A stretch of DNA of 39,960 bases from Clostridiales bacterium UBA1742 (GCA_002314935.1 DCHW01000018.1:1-39960), one strand, 5' to 3'; shown: positions 15,484 through 23,933, counted from the first letter of the stretch. Notes: a model not told the origin generated them from the sequence alone. Numbers and translations are program-made.

Positions 15484-15984
15484 ATGATTAGACAAGCAAT
15501 AGAATCTGATAGCTATAATATAGCCAAACTAATTGTATCTGGTTGGCAGACTGCTTACCGTAGGTTAATTGATGATAAATTTTTAAATAATATGTCTCCC
15601 GAAGAATCATTAGAAAGATGGAAAAATAATATTAATAGTCAAAACGATGAAAGTCATATTTATGTATATGAAGAAGATAATAAAATATTAGGCGTTATTC
15701 GTTTTGGTAAACCTGATAATTTAAGTGAAAAATATAATTCTGAAATTCATGTTTTATACGTTGAACCTACTTTAAAAAGAACTGGAATTGGTAGTAAATT
15801 GTTTAACTTTGCCAAAGAATACTTTATAAATAATAAAACCACTAACATGATAATTTGGTGTTTAAAAGGTAATGTTCCATCAATAAAATTTTATGAGAAA
15901 ATGGGTGGTAAAGTTGTAACTTCTAAGACAAATATTGTTCATAATATTGAAGTTGAAGAAGTTGGACTTGAATATAATCTTTAA
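15484..15984 (+). CDS. GNAT N-acetyltransferase
   Basis: A 166-residue acetyltransferase of the Acetyltransf_1 type. The N-terminal MIRQAIESDSYNIAKLIVSG with WQTAYRRLIDD is typical of the branch that includes many small-molecule and protein N-acetyltransferases. The acetyl-CoA site reads LYVEPTLKRTGIGSKLFNFA, and the C-terminal NVPSIKFYEKMGGK is also characteristic. The acceptor is unknown. GGAGG lies 7 bases before the ATG. The gene is unlike the RimJ/L-type GNAT at 9854 in sequence, so it is not its recent copy, although both neighbour a phosphotransferase gene or its remnant. Confidence 0.88.
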   Translation: MIRQAIESDSYNIAKLIVSGWQTAYRRLIDDKFLNNMSPEESLERWKNNINSQNDESHIYVYEEDNKILGVIRFGKPDNLSEKYNSEIHVLYVEPTLKRTGIGSKLFNFAKEYFINNKTTNMIIWCLKGNVPSIKFYEKMGGKVVTSKTNIVHNIEVEEVGLEYNL

Positions 15985-16091
15985 AATTAAATACAATTTT
16001 AAGATAAGAGAAAAGAAAAAAATTTAAAGAAATTCCTAAAAGTAATAAAAAATTTAATTAAAATAAAAAATTTCAACTTTAAAGAGTATAA

Positions 16092-16117
16092 ATATGAAAA
16101 ATATAACAAATTATATT
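16092..16117 (+). repeat. Third copy of the phosphotransferase gene start
   Basis: Twenty-six bases identical to 10399-10424, which cover the start codon and first seven codons of the phosphotransferase gene, then the similarity ends. The preceding bases are only weakly alike. It is a small remnant that shows repeated rearrangement of this locus. The remainder of 15985-16180 is AT-rich and shows nothing else. Confidence 0.7.
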
Positions 16118-16180
16118 ATTGTTTTTTTATTTGATATTATTATATAATTAATATAATAATTTTAAGAAAGGAAAAAAATA

Positions 16181-17074
16181 ATGAAAAAAAATTTAATTTT
16201 TAAAGCAATTTTGGTTTTGTCTTTTTTAATAGTTCTTACTGGATGTACTAATAAAGAACAAATTGAAATTAAAAACGAAAACAAAATTGAAATGAAACAT
16301 TCTTTTTCTGTTAGTGAAAATGATAAAGTTTATTTTGCTAAATCAAATCTTCAATACAATCCTGTTAAAAAAACATGGAGATTTGCAGAAAATGCTTATG
16401 ATACTGTAGGTATGGATAATGAACTTGCAGATGCTAATTATGATGGATGGCTTGATTTGTTTAGTTGGGGAGCAAATGGAATTTCTGGAGTAGAGCCATA
16501 TAGTACTGTCTATGATAATTTTATTTATGGTGATGGGCATAATAGTATTGCAGGTACTAAATGGGATTTTAGTACAGCTGTTAATGAACAATTAGGTGAT
16601 GATTGGAGAATGTTCACACATGATGAAATTCATTACCTACTTATGTTTCGTAAAAATGCAGAAAAACTTTTCGGTTATGGAACAATTGATGGAATACGTG
16701 GTTTATTCATATTACCAGATGATTGGGTATCTCCAAACGGAATTACCTTTACTCCTTCAGTAGATATGGGATTCGAAAATCAATATAATTGGTATTATAC
16801 AATTGGTGATAATGAAAATTATACGTATAATAATTTTACAAAAGATGATTGGAATTTAATAGAAGAAGCTGGAGGTGTATTCCTACCTGTAACTGGAATG
16901 AGAAGTGAAAATACTTGTGATCATATAGGAATTTCAGGACATTACTGGACATCTTCAAATTATGGTGAAGAATTTGCTAATTGTCTATGTCTTTTTGAAA
17001 AAGATTTATTCCTTGAAGGAAACTTTGATAGAAGTTATGCACTTGGTGTTCGTTTAATAAAAGATGCAAATTAG
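16181..17074 (+). CDS. Lipoprotein with Bacteroidetes-type surface domain
   Basis: A 297-residue secreted lipoprotein. The signal peptide ends in the lipobox LTGC (Cys22), giving a lipid-anchored protein outside the membrane. The mature part, FSVSENDKVYFAKSNLQYNP then WRFAENAYDTVG, DGWLDLFSWGANG, WRMFTHDEIHYLL, LPDDW, GAVFLP-like GGVFLPVTGMR and HYWTSSNYG, matches a repeat-type domain that I associate mainly with Bacteroidetes surface lipoproteins related to the FISUMP / Fib_succ_major group. The function is unknown; a role at the cell surface is likely. A single gene with AAGGAA before the start and a terminator after it. Presence next to the mobile region suggests transfer. Confidence 0.72.
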   Translation: MKKNLIFKAILVLSFLIVLTGCTNKEQIEIKNENKIEMKHSFSVSENDKVYFAKSNLQYNPVKKTWRFAENAYDTVGMDNELADANYDGWLDLFSWGANGISGVEPYSTVYDNFIYGDGHNSIAGTKWDFSTAVNEQLGDDWRMFTHDEIHYLLMFRKNAEKLFGYGTIDGIRGLFILPDDWVSPNGITFTPSVDMGFENQYNWYYTIGDNENYTYNNFTKDDWNLIEEAGGVFLPVTGMRSENTCDHIGISGHYWTSSNYGEEFANCLCLFEKDLFLEGNFDRSYALGVRLIKDAN

Positions 17075-17079
17075 CGTCA

Positions 17080-17110
17080 AAGGGTGTCAATTTTGACACC
17101 CTTGTTTATT
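17080..17110 (+). terminator. Terminator of the lipoprotein gene
   Basis: A 10-bp perfect stem, AAGGGTGTCA with TGACACCCTT, has a 4-base loop and is followed by GTTTATT. It begins 6 bases after the stop codon. The GC-rich stem compensates for the poor T run. Confidence 0.75.
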
Positions 17111-17197
17111 ATGACTCCTTCATAAGACTAATTTTTCTATCTGTTTATAACTTATATACCATCTTATTTATTGCCTTTTTAAATGAACATTAATATT

Positions 17198-17542
17198 TTA
17201 ATTTTTTCTTTTTTTAAACAGATCTTCTACATTGTACTTTTCTTTTAGCTTTTCCTGGTACTCTGCTTCTTTTTTTCTTACTTTTTTTAAATATTCACTC
17301 TTATCCTCGGGCAAACACAAATATTCTAAATAAATTCCAGATAAAATCTCCTTTGTTTTTTTCATTATTTTGTCTTTAATATCTTCATCCCCAAAATCAA
17401 TATCTGGTTGATATTCAGCATCTTTATTTTTTTCCAAAAATCCAATAACTTCATTTGGTATTTTTTTATATTCTTCTTTTTCAAGTGTTTTTAATATTTC
17501 TAGTGTTTCAACTGCTGCCATAGCATATTCTTTTGTTACCAT
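17198..17542 (-). CDS. Hypothetical protein, paralogous to the one at 12541-12978
   Basis: A 114-residue charged helical protein with the pattern EEYKKIPNEVIGFLEKNKDA, then PDIDFGDEDI, and the closing YQEKLKEKYNVEDLFKKRKN. These blocks line up with the protein at 12541-12978, which has an added tail. No function known. I choose ATG 17542 because AGGAG lies 9 bases before it, whereas the ATG at 17551 directly abuts AGGAG. The gene begins 12 bases after the stop of the larger partner, the same order as in the mobile-region pair, so the small protein is a constant companion of different larger proteins. Confidence 0.66.
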   Translation of the reverse strand: MVTKEYAMAAVETLEILKTLEKEEYKKIPNEVIGFLEKNKDAEYQPDIDFGDEDIKDKIMKKTKEILSGIYLEYLCLPEDKSEYLKKVRKKEAEYQEKLKEKYNVEDLFKKRKN

Positions 17543-17554
17543 ATTACTCATCTC

Positions 17555-18388
17555 CTATTGTTTTATATTCGGATTTTTTAAGTTTTGAACATGTTTTATT
17601 AATGTATCATCTGGTCTTTCTCCATCTGCTATTTTAGAAATATCAATTGCACTTCTTGGTCTATATCCAACATCCAAAGTTTCACTTTTATATAAATTTT
17701 TTATACGTTCAGAATTTCTTGCAAAATATGATAAACTTTTTCCTCTTTTTCCTGTTATAAAAAATCTTACACTATCCTCAAATGATTCCATTTTAGTGTG
17801 CGACATTATTGATGTTCCTTTACTTTTTTGAAAATCACTTATTGGCATTTCTAAATATTCTTTTATAAGTTTGTTTATATCATTTTCAGTTGTTAATAAT
17901 TCTTCTGGAATAAAAAATATTTTTGTTGTACTACAACCGTTACTAGGTTCAAAAATATATAAATTACCTCTTTGTTCTTGCATTTTCTCTAAATCTTTTT
18001 TTCCATTGTTTGTTATACTTGGATTGTTATATACATAGCATTTTCCATCTCCAGCAGAATTTTCTTTGTTTGTATCTATAATATCAATAACTTTTTCTGG
18101 ATTATATTTTCTAAATACTTCATCTCTTTCTTCAAAAGGCATTATTTCATTTGCTCTTGGTTTTGAAATATCTACTTTTGTCCCTGGTTTACCAGGTTTG
18201 GTATCTAATTTTGAATGTATAATTATAGAATCTTCATTATCTTTTTCTTCTTGTTTTTTATTTTCCATCTCAGATATAACTCTCTCTGGCATACCTTTTA
18301 AATCTTCTGCTAAATCCATACCAATTTTATATTTTAATAACTCTCTTAAAAACTCACTATCTTTATAAATATTTCCGTTCTCTAACAC
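17555..18388 (-). CDS. Hypothetical protein, probable 3' part of a +1-frameshifted gene
   Basis: A 277-residue frame with no recognised domain: a helical beginning (SEFLRELLKYKIGMDLAEDL), a low-complexity acidic/lysine linker, then a mixed domain with GDGKCYVYNNPS, GNLYIFEPSNGCSTTKIFFI and HTKMESFEDSVRFFITGKRG. The only start available near its beginning is GTG 18388, which overlaps the preceding gene by 26 bases and abuts its ribosome-like AAAGG, a poor arrangement. The preceding gene instead reaches an in-frame CGG, three codons before its stop. Skipping the C of that CGG continues directly into this frame and would give one 444-residue protein (17555-18890). I favour that reading because three conserved genes in the window show the same event. 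Separate translation is still possible. Confidence 0.6.
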   Translation of the reverse strand: MLENGNIYKDSEFLRELLKYKIGMDLAEDLKGMPERVISEMENKKQEEKDNEDSIIIHSKLDTKPGKPGTKVDISKPRANEIMPFEERDEVFRKYNPEKVIDIIDTNKENSAGDGKCYVYNNPSITNNGKKDLEKMQEQRGNLYIFEPSNGCSTTKIFFIPEELLTTENDINKLIKEYLEMPISDFQKSKGTSIMSHTKMESFEDSVRFFITGKRGKSLSYFARNSERIKNLYKSETLDVGYRPRSAIDISKIADGERPDDTLIKHVQNLKNPNIKQ

Positions 18389-18890
18389 CTTTCAAAAAAA
18401 GTGACATATACTTTTCTTGTTTTTCTTGTGGTAATTTTTGTATTCCTTCTAAATATAAATTATCTATATATTCATAATCTGGATCACAACGACCATGTCC
18501 ATTAAGTTCTTCAATTTTTATTTGCATAAGTTCTTCAATTATCTCATCAAATATAATTACTGTATTGTCATATATATCTGAAAATTCATCTTCAGATATA
18601 TTACAAATAGTTTTTCTTTTTCCATTTTTATTTTCATTAAAAATAGAAAAAACATTTTCTGATCTTACTTTAAAGACTCTTATTTTATTATCAAAGTGTT
18701 TTATAATCTCTATGTCTTTACTAGATTTTCTTTCTAATATTCTGTTAATTGCATAAATTAAATCATCTTGATCAATATTATTTCCTATTATTTTATCAAA
18801 ATCGAACTGTTCTTCACCAATTTGTGGAATTTCAGACCATACATTCATCATTCCATTCATTGCTTTTTTTATTTCTTCTTTATATGACAT
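18363..18890 (-). CDS. Hypothetical protein, probable 5' part of a +1-frameshifted gene
   Basis: A 175-residue frame beginning MSYKEEIKKAMNGMMNVWSE, acidic and helical, with no recognised domain. GAGAGGAAG lies 7 bases before ATG 18890, better than the earlier in-frame start at 18911. A strong promoter lies 33 bases upstream. Its last codons read AGA GAA CGG AAA TAT TTA stop. The CGG is the only in-frame CGG codon outside the three broken conserved genes. Skipping one base there joins the helix KYMSLFLKGVRE smoothly to GNIYKDSEFLRELLKYK of the next frame. It is probably the first part of a 444-residue protein paired with the small conserved protein that follows. Confidence 0.6.
   Translation of the reverse strand: MSYKEEIKKAMNGMMNVWSEIPQIGEEQFDFDKIIGNNIDQDDLIYAINRILERKSSKDIEIIKHFDNKIRVFKVRSENVFSIFNENKNGKRKTICNISEDEFSDIYDNTVIIFDEIIEELMQIKIEELNGHGRCDPDYEYIDNLYLEGIQKLPQEKQEKYMSLFLKGVRERKYL
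18375..18377 (-). other. Candidate CGG +1 frameshift site 4 (unknown gene)
   Basis: Sense GAA-C-GGA-AAT. The zero frame reads CGG AAA TAT TTA TAA and stops. Dropping the C at 18377 gives Gly172 and continues for 272 more residues. There is no homology test available to me for this gene, so it is weaker than the other three sites. Confidence 0.6.
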
Positions 18891-18922
18891 AAACCCACTT
18901 CCTCTCAACAAAATATATATCC

Positions 18923-18951
18923 ATTATACCATATTTTTACATTTTGTTCAA
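18923..18951 (-). promoter_or_regulatory. Promoter of the unknown gene set at 17.2-18.9 kb
   Basis: On the minus strand, TTGAAC, 17 bases, TGG-TATAAT: good -35, ideal spacing and an extended -10. It lies 33 bases upstream of ATG 18890 and also shows that 18890 rather than a more distant codon is the start. Confidence 0.8.
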
Positions 18952-18978
18952 ATTTCCTCGTGGCTCTAGTCTTAAATT

Positions 18979-19431
18979 CTATTTTTTCATTATATCCATA
19001 CTATCTAAAACAATAGTAACTGGTCCATCATTTACTAAACTTACTTTCATATCAGCTTGAAAAACTCCTGTTTGAACCTCTACTCTTTCTTTGCTTTTTT
19101 TCACTATATATTCATATAATTCATTAGCATAATCTGGTTTTGCTGCATTTAAAAAATCAGGTCTGTTTCCACTTTTACAATTTGCATATAAAGTAAATTG
19201 TGAAACTAAAAGTAATTTTCCATTAACATCTTTTAATGCTAAATTCATTTTTCCATTATTATCTTCAAAAACTCTTAAATTTAATAATTTGTTAACCATA
19301 AAATCTGCTATTTCTTTTGTATCATCGTGTGTTATTCCTATTAAAACTAAAAATCCATTTTCAATTTGTCCTGTTATTTTATTATCAACTTTTACACTTG
19401 CTTCTTTTACTCTTTGTATTACAAATCGCAT
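18979..19431 (-). CDS. dtd: D-aminoacyl-tRNA deacylase
   Basis: A 150-residue DTD of the standard length. It removes D-amino acids (and glycine from mischarged tRNA-Ala) from tRNA as a quality-control step in translation. The two catalytic cross-subunit motifs are intact: LLVSQFTLYA (SQFTL) and SLVNDGPVTIVLD (NxGPxT with Gly-cisPro). The N-terminal MRFVIQRVKEASVKVD is typical. GGAGGG precedes the start. It stands as a single gene between the unknown gene set and divergent surface-protein genes. Confidence 0.96.
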   Translation of the reverse strand: MRFVIQRVKEASVKVDNKITGQIENGFLVLIGITHDDTKEIADFMVNKLLNLRVFEDNNGKMNLALKDVNGKLLLVSQFTLYANCKSGNRPDFLNAAKPDYANELYEYIVKKSKERVEVQTGVFQADMKVSLVNDGPVTIVLDSMDIMKK

Positions 19432-19545
19432 ATATATCCCTCCATTTTTAATTATTTTACTATACCTTAACTTCTTTTGTAAAGTTTAATAATATTTTAA
19501 TATTAAATGGATATAATTTTTAACATATAAAAAGGAGGTATATTA

Positions 19546-19881
19546 ATGAAAAATAAAATTTTAACTTTTATAATTGGTCTTTTAGTAGGTGCAATACTTT
19601 CAACAACTGGTTTTTTAATTTATGAAAAAAACAACCAAAATAGTAACAACACTATTCCACAAATGCAAATTATGAACCCAAATGGTGATTCTAACACACC
19701 ACCAAGTATGCCATCAAATGGAGAAAACCCAAATTCTAATAATATGAATTCTAATAATACTCCACCAGAAAAGCCTGATGAAAACTCTACTAATGTAACT
19801 AATACTTCTATGCAAAAGCCAGATTCAGCAGAAACAAATACTCCACCAGAAAAGCCATCTAATAATACAAACTCATTATAA
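19546..19881 (+). CDS. Membrane-anchored Asn/Pro/Ser-rich extracellular protein
   Basis: A 111-residue protein. Residues 5-27 form one hydrophobic helix (ILTFIIGLLVGAILSTTGFL), probably an uncleaved signal anchor. The rest is low-complexity and rich in Asn, Pro, Ser and Thr, with a repeated NTPPEKP unit (twice), TPP and PSxGENPNSNN stretches. It would extend as a disordered stalk outside the membrane. AAAGGAGG precedes the start. The beta-helix protein gene follows 15 bases later with a similar anchor, so the two probably act together at the cell surface. No homologous function known to me. Confidence 0.75.
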   Translation: MKNKILTFIIGLLVGAILSTTGFLIYEKNNQNSNNTIPQMQIMNPNGDSNTPPSMPSNGENPNSNNMNSNNTPPEKPDENSTNVTNTSMQKPDSAETNTPPEKPSNNTNSL

Positions 19882-19896
19882 TTGGAGGTGTTTATA

Positions 19897-21255
19897 TTGA
19901 AAAAAGAAACTATTATCCAAACAATAATAATTATTATTTTAACTGCATTATTAGTATTTCTTTTATTCCAAATACCTAGTTTTAAAAATAATAATTCTAA
20001 CAATGCAAATTCAGATATGAATAATTCCTTTAAGCCAAATGAAATGAATGTAAATTCTAATATTTCGTATTCTGGTGCTACAGAAATTAACGAAAATAAA
20101 GAAATTACTAGTGGTGAATATTCTTCAGAAACAGCAAATGAAAATGCTATTTTAGTTAATGGCAATATTGAAACAACTCTTTCAAATATTTCAGTAAATA
20201 AAACAGGCGATTCAGATGGAGGAGATACTACATCTTTTTACGGAATTAATTCTGCCATTCTTGCCAAGAGTGGAGCAACTCTAGCTATAAAAGATTCAAC
20301 CATTATAACTAATGCTACTGGTGCAAACGGAACTTTCTCTTATGGTGGAAGTGCAACAACAAATAACTCTTCATCAGATGGTACTACTATAAATATTTAT
20401 AATTCTAAAATTACTACAAGTAAAGATAATTCTGGTGGAATTATGACTACTGGTGGTGGAACAACAAATGCATATAATTTAACAATAAATACTGCAGGAA
20501 CATCTTCTGCAGCCATTAGAACAGATCGTGGTGGTGGAACAGTAACTGTAGATGGAGGAACATATACAACTACTGGTATTGGTTCTCCTGCAATTTATTC
20601 TACAGCAGATATTACTGTTAAAAATTCAACATTAATGTCAAAAGCATCTGAAGGAATAATTATTGAAGGTGCGAATTCAGTTAAATTAGATAATTGTAAT
20701 TTAACTGATACAAACAACAAATTAAATGGCCAATCTACAACTTATAAAAATATTTTCTTATATCAATCAGTTTCTGGTGATGCAGCTGAGGGAAATGCAA
20801 TTTTTGAATCAAGCAATAGTAATTTTACAACAAATAAAGGTGACTCTTTTTATATTACAAATACAACTGCAACTATTAATTTAACTAATAATACTATTAC
20901 AAATACAGATTCTACAGGTAATTTTTTAAGAGCACAAAAAGATTCTTGGGGAAACTCTGGATCAAATGGTGGAAATGTAACTCTTAATTTAACAAATCAA
21001 AAAATTGATGGAAATATTGTTATTGATTCACTTTCTGTCTTAAATATGAGTATAAAAACTGGATCAAGTTATAAAGGTAAAATTAATACAGATAATACAG
21101 CAAAATCAATCAGTATAAATTTAGACAAAAATTCAACAATTACATTAACAGGAGATAGTTATATAAGCAGTTTAACTGATGAAGATACTTCATTTTCAAA
21201 TATAAATCTTAATGGCTATAAACTATATGTAAATGGAGTTGCTTTAAATAAATAA
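19897..21255 (+). CDS. Membrane-anchored beta-helix surface protein
   Basis: A 452-residue protein with one N-terminal membrane helix (TIIQTIIIIILTALLVFLLF) and an Asn-rich linker to about residue 65. The remainder is made of short parallel beta-helix turns rich in Thr, Ser, Gly and Asn, such as GINSAILAKSGATLAIKDST, INIYNSKITTSKDNSGGIMT and VDGGTYTTTGIGSPAIYSTA, like pectate-lyase-fold adhesins. No catalytic residues can be assigned. I choose TTG 19897 as start because GGAGGTG lies 8 bases before it, while the TTG at 19882 overlaps the ribosome site. Translation is linked to the preceding stalk-like protein. Confidence 0.82.
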   Translation: MKKETIIQTIIIIILTALLVFLLFQIPSFKNNNSNNANSDMNNSFKPNEMNVNSNISYSGATEINENKEITSGEYSSETANENAILVNGNIETTLSNISVNKTGDSDGGDTTSFYGINSAILAKSGATLAIKDSTIITNATGANGTFSYGGSATTNNSSSDGTTINIYNSKITTSKDNSGGIMTTGGGTTNAYNLTINTAGTSSAAIRTDRGGGTVTVDGGTYTTTGIGSPAIYSTADITVKNSTLMSKASEGIIIEGANSVKLDNCNLTDTNNKLNGQSTTYKNIFLYQSVSGDAAEGNAIFESSNSNFTTNKGDSFYITNTTATINLTNNTITNTDSTGNFLRAQKDSWGNSGSNGGNVTLNLTNQKIDGNIVIDSLSVLNMSIKTGSSYKGKINTDNTAKSISINLDKNSTITLTGDSYISSLTDEDTSFSNINLNGYKLYVNGVALNK

Positions 21256-21270
21256 TAAATTTATTAAAAC

Positions 21271-21300
21271 AAAAAAACACTAGTAAACTAGTGTTTTTTT
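21271..21300. terminator. Bidirectional terminator
   Basis: A 13-bp perfect stem (AAAAAAACACTAG with CTAGTGTTTTTTT) around a TAAA loop serves the beta-helix gene on the plus strand and the convergent membrane-protein gene on the minus strand, whose stop lies 4 bases away. Confidence 0.88.
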
Positions 21301-21303
21301 GTT

Positions 21304-21741
21304 TTAATCATCATTTTTTCTACAAATTGAATTAATCAAACAAGTTATTAAAGCAATTATTTGAACTAACATTAATATAAAAAATAATGCAGATAATCCC
21401 ACAAAAATTGTTGCAGCTATTGAAACTACTGTTACTCCTATAATTGTTGATATCGTTGTTGCTAAAAATGTTCCTATTATACCAATAAGTAGGCATTTTC
21501 CATATTTGCATATACATCTTTTAAATGGATTACATTCTCTACCAAATATACCTACTATTATTGTTCCTAATAGTATTGCCATTCCAACAATTGACATGCC
21601 AAATGCAATTCTTATAAAGTTTAGAGTAATAGGAATTAATCCTAAATAAAATAATGTTCCAACTGCTACTCCTAATATTATGCTAGCAATTACAACCCAT
21701 ATATTGCACATACATGGGCATTTACCTCCATTGCATTTCAT
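21304..21741 (-). CDS. Cysteine-rich four-helix membrane protein
   Basis: A 145-residue integral membrane protein with about four helices: IWVVIASIILGVAVGTLFYL, IRIAFGMSIVGMAILLGTII, LLIGIIGTFLATTISTIIGV, and AATIFVGLSALFFILMLVQI with its continuation. Two cysteine clusters sit outside the helices: MKCNGGKCPCMCN at the N-terminus and ECNPFKRCICKYGKC in the middle loop, so metal or Fe-S binding is plausible. I do not recognise a family. GGTGA at 5 bases supports ATG 21741 over the GTG upstream. It lies between surface-protein genes and feoB. A separate transcript cannot be distinguished from one reading on from feoB. Confidence 0.7.
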   Translation of the reverse strand: MKCNGGKCPCMCNIWVVIASIILGVAVGTLFYLGLIPITLNFIRIAFGMSIVGMAILLGTIIVGIFGRECNPFKRCICKYGKCLLIGIIGTFLATTISTIIGVTVVSIAATIFVGLSALFFILMLVQIIALITCLINSICRKNDD

Positions 21742-21824
21742 AAGTTTCACCACATTTTCTATTAATTTATATATAGTAAATCTATATACTATATTATATT
21801 AATAGTTTTATAAATTTGTTAATA

Positions 21825-23933
21825 TTATTTTTTTATACAATCTTTACAATATGGACAATTTGCACATTCATTATTATCATTTTTTATATATGCAAAAACT
21901 ATGCCTCCAACGCCAAGTAAAATTAATCCCAACGCAATTACATTTGTAAAATTAAAAGTGCCTTTTTCTATTTTACTTCCTATTTGGTATACTATAGCTG
22001 ACAACACCCATGCAAGTATTGTTTGAAAAGCTATTGCTTTTATTGTTTTTTTATTTCCGCCTAGTTCTCTTCTCATTGCACTTATTGCTCCAAAACATGG
22101 CGCACTAAACAAATTAAATACCATAAAAGCATATGCTGATGCTGCCGTAAAGAAACTAAATACTCCACCATCCAAAAACATTTGACTACCATCTACACCT
22201 TCTGACAATTCTCCAATTACAGCCATTGATGATATTACCTGTTCTTTTGCAACTAAGCCTTGTATTGCTGAAACTGTTGCTTCCCAACTATTGGTTCCAA
22301 GTATAGGATAAAATACCCATGATATTTTCTTACCTATTGTTGCTAAAATACTGTTTTCTATATTTACACCATACTCTAACTTGATTGAAAATGAAAGTAA
22401 AAACCAAATAATAATTGAACATATTAAAATAATACTACCTGCTCTTTTTATAAATTCAATAATTTTATCCCAAACATCTTTAGCTATATATTTTATACTA
22501 GGCATTTTATATTCTGGTAATTCCGAAATATATGTACTAGAAGTATTTTTAAATACAAATTTTTTCATTATTATTGCACTAAAAATAATTATAGCTATTG
22601 CAAAAAAATATAAAGAAGCAGAAGCTAGTCCCGAATTACTTTTGAAAAAATACCCTGAAAATAAAGCAATTATAGGTAATTTTGCACTACATGGTATAAA
22701 TGGTGTAAGGATTGTTGTCATTTTTCGTTCATCTTCATTTTCAATTATTCTAGATCCCATTATTCCTGGTACACTGCATCCAGAACCTACTATAAATGGA
22801 ATTAAACTTTTTCCACTTAAGCCAATTTTCCTAAATGTTTTATCTAACAATAATGCAATTCTTGACATATATCCTGTTGTTTCTAGAATTGCGATACATA
22901 AAAATAAAATTATAAGTTGGGGAATAAATCCTAATACTGCGCCTACTCCGGCAATTATTCCTTCAACTATTAAACTAATTACCCAATTTGAAGCTCCTAA
23001 TGTATTTAAAATATTTCCTACATCCCTTCCCATAATATCAATTTTTTCACTGATCCAATCTACTGTAAAACTACCAATTACTCCAACTGATAAATAATAA
23101 ACCAAAAACATAATTATAACGAAAATAGGAAAAGCAATCCATTTATTTAATAATATTTTATCTAATTTATCAGAAACTGTTTCTGGCATTTCTTTTTTCT
23201 TTATACAAATTTTTTTAACCTTTTCAATATATGCATATCTTTCTGTTGCAATTATTTCCTCTAAATCAGTATCATATTCACTTTCTATTTCTTTTATAAC
23301 ATTCTTTAACTCTTGTGTAGTATATTTTTTAAATCCTTTATCATTTTCTAAAACTTTTACTGCTATAAATCTTTTATTATTTAATTTCGATATTTTTTCT
23401 TCCATTTGTATAATTCCAGTTTCAATTTTAGAATCAAAAATATGATTTTTTTTAGTTTCAAAATTTTCTTCTAATGCTTTAATAAGTTCATCCATTCCAG
23501 TTTCTTTTAAAGCAGATATTTTAACTACTCTTGTTTTTAATTGTTTTTCCAGTTTTTCTATATCAATACTTAATCCTTTTTTTTCAAGCATATCAGCCAT
23601 ATTTAAAGCTACTATTACTTTACAATCCAACTCTAATAACTGTGTTGTTAAATATAAACTTCTTTCTAAAAACGTAGCATCCACAATATTTATTATTACA
23701 TCTGGTTTTTCATTAAATATATAATTTCGTGAAGCCTCTTCCTCTGCTGTATATGGACTTAAAGAATATATTCCTGGTAAATCAGTTATCTCATTACTTG
23801 TCCCTTTTATTTTTCCAACCTTTTTTTCTATTGTAACACCTGGCCAGTTACCTATTTTTGCATTCATCCCTGTTAAATAATTAAAAAGTGTTGTTTTTCC
23901 ACTATTTTGATTACCAACTAATCCTACCTTCAC
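21825..23933 (-). CDS. feoB: Ferrous iron transport protein B
   Basis: A 702-residue Fe(II) transporter of normal length. The N-terminal GTPase has G1 GNQNSGKTTLFN, G2 region WPGVTIEKK, G3 DLPGIYSL and G4 NMAD. A FeoB-associated cytosolic helical domain follows (residues about 165-255), then two Gate domains and about eight membrane helices, with the GSGCSVPGIMGSR and FIPCSAKLPI segments typical of the pore. The C-terminus carries a Cys-rich tail, NCPYCKDC, as in the FeoB branch lacking separate FeoC. The start is GTG within GTGA, overlapping the feoA stop by 4 bases, so translation is coupled. Confidence 0.97.
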   Translation of the reverse strand: MKVGLVGNQNSGKTTLFNYLTGMNAKIGNWPGVTIEKKVGKIKGTSNEITDLPGIYSLSPYTAEEEASRNYIFNEKPDVIINIVDATFLERSLYLTTQLLELDCKVIVALNMADMLEKKGLSIDIEKLEKQLKTRVVKISALKETGMDELIKALEENFETKKNHIFDSKIETGIIQMEEKISKLNNKRFIAVKVLENDKGFKKYTTQELKNVIKEIESEYDTDLEEIIATERYAYIEKVKKICIKKKEMPETVSDKLDKILLNKWIAFPIFVIIMFLVYYLSVGVIGSFTVDWISEKIDIMGRDVGNILNTLGASNWVISLIVEGIIAGVGAVLGFIPQLIILFLCIAILETTGYMSRIALLLDKTFRKIGLSGKSLIPFIVGSGCSVPGIMGSRIIENEDERKMTTILTPFIPCSAKLPIIALFSGYFFKSNSGLASASLYFFAIAIIIFSAIIMKKFVFKNTSSTYISELPEYKMPSIKYIAKDVWDKIIEFIKRAGSIILICSIIIWFLLSFSIKLEYGVNIENSILATIGKKISWVFYPILGTNSWEATVSAIQGLVAKEQVISSMAVIGELSEGVDGSQMFLDGGVFSFFTAASAYAFMVFNLFSAPCFGAISAMRRELGGNKKTIKAIAFQTILAWVLSAIVYQIGSKIEKGTFNFTNVIALGLILLGVGGIVFAYIKNDNNECANCPYCKDCIKK

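Noticed and set aside
19620..20165. A 181-residue minus-strand frame across the two surface-protein genes.
   Set aside because: Antisense to low-complexity repeats; it spans the intergenic ribosome site of the real gene pair.
22381..23097. A 238-residue plus-strand frame opposite feoB.
   Set aside because: Antisense shadow of the membrane helices of FeoB, no ribosome site.
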